Origin: Gnetum montanum
Taxonomy: Eukaryota > Streptophyta > Gnetopsida > Gnetales > Gnetaceae
Assembly: GCA_015680685.1 (NCBI GenBank)
Contig: MNCI01004147.1
Span: 216,090 to 280,089, forward strand
Direction: 5' to 3'
Length of the DNA stretch: 64,000 nt
Position numbers and translations under genes: made by a program. This document shows positions 57,302 to 64,000 of this stretch, one piece after another (position 1 is the stretch's first letter; each line of letters opens with the position of its first letter). Under the pieces are notes generated by a model. The model ran no database searches. It was not told where the DNA came from and saw only the letters and a program-made list of their open reading frames with translations.

Positions 57302-59137
57302 TGATGAAGCATCAATTGGCTACATCGATGGGATCACATTAATGCAGCCACTTTGACACAATTTCTTTGATGCGGCCGTGTCGACTCGTACCCATTGACA
57401 CGATCCCATCAATGCATGCAATGACACATTGACATGTACCCATCAATGCAATGTCTATTTTCACCTATAAATATGTGTGCTCCCGTCATGTATTGGCATT
57501 TTTTTGTCAATAAAGTAGCTGAATTCTTGTAGTTTTATTCCATAGTGATGAGTGGCGAGGTACCCCTACACTCAACCATATGAAACAAGCGTAGCACACG
57601 TGATCCGGTCGAACTCCATAAACTAAATGCCTGAATGCCCCATGGAACACTTGGGGTTAATCATTCGTTGTCTTCCCAGACTTACTTGTTGTTGTCACGG
57701 TGTATGGTTAAGTAAGTCCGAGGTATATGATTTTTATGGTCTTTTATGGTTTTATGTCTTCTATGCTAAGAGCGAAGGGTTGAGAAAGCTAACTAACTCT
57801 AACTAAGGACTAAGTCTAAATTAACTAGCGTCAGCATCCATTCCCACTTACCGTACACACCCTGAACTATGCAACTATGGCTACCAAATGCTAATCGTTA
57901 CTGGGATTACCACACGTAACGCACATGCTCGAAGTGGTCGTATTGAGGCACTTAACTAGCCTAAACGTGATGAGTAACCAATTCCTTGACTAGCCGTACA
58001 AATCCATAGATGCTCGTAATTAAGTCGTACTCATCCCGCATTCTAGGAGTTGAGGATGAGAGAGACTAATCGCGATGAGCAGCCAATTTCTTGATTAGCC
58101 GTACACATTCGTCAATGCTCGTAATCAAGTTGTACTCATGCTACACTAATGCAAGTAATAAATAACATGTAATAAATAACAAGTAATAAATCCTATTCCA
58201 TGCACTACAAGGTTTATCCACAAAGCTCGTCTTTATTGCCGTACACAACTTGCGTTCAGGTACAAAGCTGCTTGAATAAAGATCTGTTCACTTGGGGACT
58301 CCTACTGCGGGCACACAGAAAATATTCTATCTCTAGAGTGATCAAACTACCAGAGTTTCCCTACTTTAAGCCTAGGATGAGAAATGAGGGGAGTGCTGCC
58401 TCTTATTTATAGATTTGGCGGTGGACCGCGATATCGTGGTGCATGCAATATCGCGTCTCATCACATAGTCTTAGAGAACAATCAATGAGTACTTGTAATG
58501 TGGATCTGAGTCAATTTTACAATGTCTTATTTGAGTGGCAATGTACCTAGACACATTCCATGAATGGCAATAAGATTGAGATTGGTTCTTATTCATTGTA
58601 GCACTTTGACTTAAATTAGATTTACTTTCCATGCAATTTACTTTTCATGTACTTAGTTAATATCTACATTACATGCAAGTTAATGAATGGGCAAAATGAA
58701 CTGGACTAATTTTGAGTGTAAACACATATTCTCTTGGTAATCTCGTCAGCATTATTGCTTGGTTTGCCTAGCAGTGTAACGCTTGGTAATCCCAGTAATA
58801 GATACATGAATTCAAAACATGTACAGTAAGTTGGGAATGAACACTCATCACCCATAGGCTAGTTTAGCATTTATCTTCTTCTTGTTAATTAGATTAAGTA
58901 ATTAATTTCTTTATTATCATTAGGAGTAGCATAAGGCCAAAACAACATCAACCATCATATGCCTCACCTTGGACTAAATCATACATGACAAAGTTAGCAC
59001 TAGTTCAAGTGGGAAGACAGTGATCAATGCTTAACGATCTAGATGCACAGCTAGTCCCATCCACGAAACTTGACCAGATTGTGCATGAGTGCTTGTGATT
59101 CGTATCGTTGGGTGTAGGGGGTACCCGCCACTCATCA
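57302..59137 (+). repeat. element D 3' LTR, interrupted by solo LTR E
   Basis: Segments 57302-57545 and 58464-59137 together match the 5' LTR, with TATAAATA at 57466-57473 and the end ACCCGCCACTCATCA. The break coincides exactly with solo LTR E and its CATAG duplication. Confidence 0.9.
57546..58463 (-). repeat. solo LTR E (A/B-type)
   Basis: 918 bp, TGATGAGTGGCGAGG... to ...GCGTCTCATCA, flanked by a perfect CATAG duplication (57541-57545 and 58464-58468). On the minus strand U3 has CGATATC-type motifs and TATAAATA (58404-58411). No internal region is left, as expected after LTR-LTR recombination. Confidence 0.92.
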
Positions 59138-59273
59138 CCAAGTATTTGTCATTTCGTTTTCCTAAGACTATCTAGTTCTCAAACATATAGCCTATTACAA
59201 TAAGATACTAACAATCATGAAAATCAATGTTATATACAATATCATCAAGACTTCCTCATAGATAATCAATGCT

Positions 59274-59331
59274 CACAATCACACAAGCACATTTCCTAGC
59301 AACACAATCACACAAGCACATTTCCCAGCAA
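59274..59331. repeat. 29-bp tandem duplication
   Basis: Two adjacent copies (59274-59302 and 59303-59331) of a 29-base unit beginning CACAATCACACAAGCAC, differing at one base. Confidence 0.85.
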
Positions 59332-60254
59332 TCGATGCCTCATGAAATCATTGATCACAATGCATCAACACAATCACATAGATCAAGGCTCTATCATACA
59401 CATTCCATATCAAAATCAATACCAACTTGCACATATTTATTGAATCCTAATAACCAATGCTCCAAAGGGTTACTAATCCATAATGCATAGCATAACAAGC
59501 TCATAACACATTCCTCAGTAACTAGTGCTTCAAGGGATCATGATCCACAAGCATAAGCACAATCACATGGCCCATTTGGTAGCCAACATGACCACATTCA
59601 ATGTAAGCATGATATTGTTAATTTGAGTACTCATAACACAATAGTGTTTGCAAGTCTTTTATTTGTTTTCATTACATATTTCACTACTAGTGCTAGTGTC
59701 TACCACCTTATCTGCAACCCTAAGCCACTAACCTTTTGAAGGATAGATTTATGCATGTACATATGCCCCAAGATCTCATACTATTCATAAGCCCTACTAT
59801 ACTCTCTCACTTTTAGTATAAGGAAAGATAGAAGCCTCATTGATACATCGCAATGAGGGTCAACCCAACTCCAATGTGCCTCATCACCAACCTATCCACA
59901 CGCTCATGTTAGCTTCATATTTACATTTATACATAAACATCTGCACATAAGCATAATATATCATAATCAGTAGATGATCATAAACAACCAATGCTATATG
60001 CATCAACCTATATTCCAAGCATCACAAGCGTAGTGCACACATGACATAGTACCATGACATGATGCACAAGTCCATCCAATGCATAAATCTATCCCATATA
60101 ATTACAGCAAAAGCTTATCAAGTTTGCATCAAGTTTGCAACACAATACCTTCATTCTATTACACATGATCCCTGTAGCCTAGCTTAAGTGATGTGGGTCC
60201 ATGTGAGACTGCCATGGATGAGGATTGCTAAGGCTAGGGTGGGAGGTTCGGTTG

Positions 60255-60745
60255 TGTTGAATGTGGTAAGACAATAGAAAAATTTCACAAAAAGGTCGAA
60301 AATTTACTATAAAATGCAACAAAGTAGGTGTTGGAAATGTCCCACGTGGAAGATGAAGAGACTGAATGAGGAACATAAAATGGGCCATGCATCTCCCATA
60401 CTCATGACCATGGTTTAGGTGATGAGTGGTGGAGCACTTTCCATTATTTAATGATATTAATGCTGGTTCTGAATTCTGCATGTCAACTTAGCGATGAGCT
60501 GAAAATTTAAGGTGGGTCATCTAATATTGGCCCATCCATGAAGAAGGGCACTTGAGGGTGATGAGGAAGGTCTAGTGATGTTGAATGTGGAACGCTAATA
60601 GGAAATTTTGGTAGAAAGGTAATAAATCCGCTACAAAATGCCGCAAAGTGGGTTTTCGAAGAGGGAGAGAGAATGAGGAACATAAAATGGGCCCTACATC
60701 CCCATACTCATGACCATGGTTTTGAGTGGTGGTTAGTGCAACAGT
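60255..60745. repeat. diverged tandem duplication, about 0.3 kb period
   Basis: Blocks TGTTGAATGTGG, AGGAACATAAAATGGGCC and CCCATACTCATGACCATGGT occur in the same order at about 60255-60440 and again at about 60579-60745, with divergent sequence between them. Confidence 0.75.
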
Positions 60746-61171
60746 TCCCATCATTAAGGCTTAACACATACTCTCCTCCCATTTTGCTATCTAATCGTAA
60801 ATTGACTTCCATTCTTAGCTTGTAGCGACCTGAGCATCATTCTCACATCACGTAATTTCCTATGGGACACAACCTTAGCATGACTCATGCTAGACTTGTG
60901 CTTCCCCTTAACACATCATTACAACCCTTGTGTGTACTCACTGCCTTTGTCTACAACTTACATCCTTTTTTCTAAAACAGAGACTAACATCCATTATGAT
61001 CCAAGAATTGGTCAACCAAGACCTTCCAATCCGCACTACCCACTGTGACCTAGCCGTGACATGATCATGACTACTTGGAATGATGAATTTTCAACAAGCC
61101 CTCAAGTGCAACCAAATCACTTCCCGCAATCAATACAAAACCCCAACACAACCAAGTTGTAATTGGATTAT

Positions 61172-61189
61172 GGGGGGGTGTCAGACCCC
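61172..61189 (-). other. 3'-terminal hairpin of LINE c
   Basis: GGGGTCTGACACCCCCCC, the same stem (GGGGT/ACCCC) as the end of LINE a, at the junction with flanking DNA and without a poly(A) tail. Confidence 0.6.
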
Positions 61190-61386
61190 AAAAAATAAAT
61201 TTAATTAATAGAGAAAAAAGAAAATAGTACAAAGTGGATAAAAGAGAGGGTCAAAAAAGATGAAGAGGTCTCAAAGAAGGAGACACTAACAGCCAAAGGG
61301 GAAAAGCTCACCTCAAAAGAGGAGAAACTACAAGAAATTAGGAAAAATAGGAGAGAAAAAGTTCAAGAGCTCAATTGCAGCATTAG

Positions 61387-64000
61387 CTATTGAACGATGT
61401 CTCCTTGAATAGACAAGGAGAGAATATTAGTAGGAGAATCACATTGAAAAACCACATTACAACGAAATTTCCAAATAGCATGGAGAATAAGGGGACGAAG
61501 GCGACACCAGATATAAATCAAAGAGCCTTGAAGATGCAGAGTGTCACCAAAAAGAACCTCATCCAAGCTTGGTCGAAAACCATGTAAAAACCTACCACAC
61601 CAAATCCAAGAGCTATGAGCAAGGGGACAAGAAAAAAAACAGTGAGTAAATGCATCTTCCCTGTGACAAATAGGACATCGCGGGTCAGGAACCCCCAGAT
61701 GAGAGCGCCGAACACCCACAGGAAGACCTTGGTGAATCAGATACCATAGAAAATGTTGAATCTTTGAAGAAGTAGGAGTAGTCCAAATAGTCTGAATACG
61801 TTGCTTCCAAACCTGCACATTAAGATTAACTTGCCAAAGATGGTTGAATCTAGGCCAAATATTAGTAGTGGAATTAATAAGAGAGTAAACAATCTTAGAA
61901 TGATAGGGAAAAACTTGATGACCAGAAATCCAAGAAAGATCTAAAAAACCACCAAGGGAGTCTTGAATAACAACACTTTTGTTCAAGCTATCCAAAATCG
62001 TACAAAAGGTAGACTTTTGAGCAGCATTAATACCGTAAATAAGGTGACATTCAGTCCAAGTAATCCAACGATTATGAATGCGAAGAGAGGAGAGGGAGGA
62101 GATGCCAAGCTTATCCCAAGTGCTACAAAGACGAGGACGCTTAATGGCCCAAGGTTCATTGTGGATGGGAATCCACCAAGGAGAAAGCTTATCAAGTGTA
62201 GAGGAAGAAATAGTGATAGTGTTAAAGTTCCAAAACTGACTGATATAACACCATGCCTTCCAAATGTGTTTGATGACAACAGAACCAGAAATGGTAATAC
62301 CAGTGGGAAAAAGAATCCAGTTAAGGAAATGAGTATTATTCCAATAATTACTACCTTTGGGCTTCCCAAGCTGTATGCGTTTAAGGAAAAGAAGCTTCCA
62401 AGGTTCAGAGCCAGATAAGCATTTGGCCATCCATTTGGCACATAACACAATGCCCTGTTGGTAGCAATTAATGAGGCCCAAACCGCCGTCCTCTTTATGA
62501 GAAGTACAGACGTTCCAAGCAACCCGACAAAATCCTTTCTTAGTATGGTTGCTGTTCCAAAGAAAGTGTTTGACTAGTTGATCAATGCGACGATAAGCAG
62601 AGATGCTAGGAGCCCAACAAGAAGAGTAATACACATGGGTAGCTTGGAGAATATGCTTGCAGACAATAAATTTACCAGCCATAGATAGCTTCTTTTCCTT
62701 CCACTTAATAAGCTTTTGTTCAAGTTTCTTCACAGTGACATCCCATAATGTTTTGGATGATCCGCCAAAAGAAAAGGGAATGCCAAGAAGCTTAAAAACT
62801 TGATCCTTTCCTAAAAATTGCCAAGACTTAGACAACGCCCAGGCTTGAACCTCTTTGTTGCAAAAGATAGAAGATTTGAACCAATTAATCTGAGAGCCAG
62901 AGAGTCTACAATATTGATCAATGCGATAAAAAAGACGATCAGCAATAAGAGCATCATTTTTTATCATAAAGAATGAGTCATCAGCAAAATGCATATTCAA
63001 TAAGGAAGGAACATTATGATCAATGAAAATACCTTGAAGCAAATTTTGTTCCTTATCCTTATGAATAGCATGACACAAAAAGTCCGCAGCAAGAATGAAG
63101 AGGTAAGGAGCAAGAGGACAACCTTGCCTAACAGAGCGCTCAAGCTTGAAGCAATTAGTTAAGCCAGCGTTAGTAGCCACAAGGGCATTGGCGTCGGCAA
63201 AAAGAGTCTCCACCATTTTAATAAAATTAATGTGAAAACCATATTTATGAAGGCAAGCAATAACAAATTTCCACTCAATTTTGTCATACGCTTTAGCATA
63301 ATCAAGCTTAAGAAAAGCAATGTTTTGATTGGAGTCCTCGGCCCATTGCATACCTTCCCAAGCTGCAACAACATTATCAAGAATATACCTACCCTTAACA
63401 AAGCCTGTTTGCATTGGGGTAATGATCTGAGGGATAATTAGCTTCAGTCTATTAGCAAGACATTTAGCCAAAATCTTGTAAACAGAGTTAAGGAGAATGA
63501 TAGGATGCCAGTTACCAATCAATGAAGGATCACCTGTTTTAGGAATAAGACGGATGACACCTCTATTTAACTCAGGACCGAGAGACTGTTGATTTATGGC
63601 TTCTGCAAAAACATAAGAGAGGTCTGAACCCACAATATCCCAATGATTCTTAAAAAACTCAATGGGGATGCCATCAAAACTAGGGGCTTTATCATTAGCC
63701 AGGCTAAACACAACAGCCTTGATTTCAGAAAGAGAGATATCTTGAGCGAGAAGATGATTGTGACTACTATGGACAATACTAGGTAGGTGATCTGAGTTAG
63801 TAGCAAACTCATCTTGATCAAACCCATTGGAGACAAAGAGGCATTGAAAATGTTATTCAAGAAAACCATTTATAACATGAGGATTCGAGGTAAGTTGGCC
63901 ATTCACTTCCAAACGTTCTATAGTAGGGAAAGTACCTCTACCCTTTAAAAATTTGAAGAACTCTTTACAGGGTTCTCCCTCAATTTTTAACCAGTTGAGA
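61387..64000 (-). pseudogene. LINE c ORF2: reverse transcriptase and zinc-binding C-terminus, partial at the window edge, one nonsense codon
   Basis: Open from about 63852 to 61387 in one frame and continuing upstream past 64000 apart from a TAA at 63855-63853. Landmarks: LANDKAPSFDGIPIEFFKNHWD, GVIRLIPKTGDPSLIGNW (then HPI where RPI is usual), MQTGFVKGRYILDNVVAAWEG, FLKLDYAKAYDKIEW, SVRQGCPLAPYLFILAADF, HFADDSFF (FADD at 62977-62988, intact) and LERKL-type thumb. A zf-RVT-like C-terminus follows, SSKIQHFLWYLIHQGLPVGVRR, CPICHREDAFTHCFFSCPLAHSSW. It ends QGDIVQ-stop. The endonuclease lies outside the window. The domain that copies RNA to DNA looks catalytically complete; the stop at 63855 lies just upstream of it. 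Confidence 0.88.

Larger units (their letters stand above)
51415..59137 (+). mobile_element. LTR element D: non-autonomous Athila-like retrotransposon with gag and pol largely deleted, carrying solo LTR E
   Basis: LTRs TGATGAAGCATC... to ...GCCACTCATCA with a perfect 5-bp duplication CCAAG (51410-51414 and 59138-59142). The internal region is 4980 bp: primer site, decayed gag, a remnant of the protease-RT linker, a spacer, a vestige of the ORF3 start, and the polypurine tract. No reverse transcriptase, integrase or coiled-coil ORF3 remains. The 3' LTR is split by solo LTR E. Confidence 0.92.
59138..61171. other. unassigned repeat-rich DNA right of element D
   Basis: No coding similarity. It contains a 29-bp tandem duplication and a diverged 0.3-kb tandem duplication. 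At 60829 TGTAGCGACCTGAGC resembles the complement of a plant LTR end, without a visible partner. Confidence 0.4.
61172..64000 (-). mobile_element. LINE c, L1-type, 3' part, well preserved; continues past the window
   Basis: The 3' end lies at 61172: TATTTTTTGGGGTCTGACACCCCCCC on the minus strand (hairpin 61172-61189). ORF2 runs from beyond 64000 to 61387. Long uninterrupted frames show it is the youngest LINE in the window. The 5' end, ORF1 and target duplication are outside the window. Confidence 0.85.

Noticed and set aside
61963-62418. 151-residue plus-strand frame
   Set aside because: It lies antisense to the well-supported LINE c reverse transcriptase and is a shadow of it.
1-64000. tRNA, rRNA, CRISPR arrays, DNA transposons with clear terminal inverted repeats
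   Set aside because: None could be recognised by reading either strand.

Overview
The window reads as nuclear DNA of a land plant with a large, repeat-filled genome. It holds one clear host gene, a three-exon homologue of Mediator subunit MED22 (16179-17447). Almost everything else is retrotransposons inserted into one another. The AT-rich composition, the Athila-like Ty3/gypsy elements, the plant L1-type LINEs and a divergent MED22 fit a non-flowering seed plant such as a gymnosperm. The lineage is an inference; nothing here fixes the species.

Layout. 1-774 is unassigned. LINE a (+, about 775-15458) sits about 0.7 kb upstream of the MED22 start codon and is split by LTR element A (-, 5315-14326; perfect 5-bp target duplication GAAAT). 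MED22 follows, then about 2.8 kb of unassigned DNA. From about 20.2 to 50.7 kb an old decayed LINE is split by the large LTR element C (-, 20861-48331). C itself carries two insertions: LINE b (-, 22676-28393; 15-bp duplication) and LTR element B (+, 38655-47268). Next comes LTR element D (+, 51415-59137; duplication CCAAG), whose 3' LTR holds solo LTR E (57546-58463; duplication CATAG). The window ends in unassigned repeat-rich DNA and LINE c (-, from 61172 past the right edge), which has the best-preserved reverse transcriptase here.

Elements A, B, C and D form one superfamily. They share the LTR end (..GCCACTCATCA), a primer binding site close to TTGGCGCCGTTGTCGGGGA, a gag gene, a long colinear non-coding spacer, and (A, B, C; only its 5' end in D) a downstream gene called ORF3 here. 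ORF3 has a basic N-terminus, a domain resembling the Pfam 'putative plant transposon protein' family, and a long coiled coil. Only C has pol (protease, reverse transcriptase, RNase H, integrase). A, B and D lack it and look like gag-bearing non-autonomous derivatives that would depend on a C-like relative.

The most interesting signal concerns how ORF3 may be expressed. In A, B and C a short internal block upstream of ORF3 repeats the U3 promoter motifs and TATA box of that same element's own LTR. These are CGATATCG palindromes in A and B and GGCCTAGTTGATG/GGCCCAGTCGAC motifs in C. In all four elements ORF3 starts at, or 3 bp after, a conserved splice-acceptor-like string (TGATTGCAG/ATGG) preceded by branch-point-like TACTAAC. 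Together these suggest a dedicated internal promoter plus a spliced ORF3 transcript.
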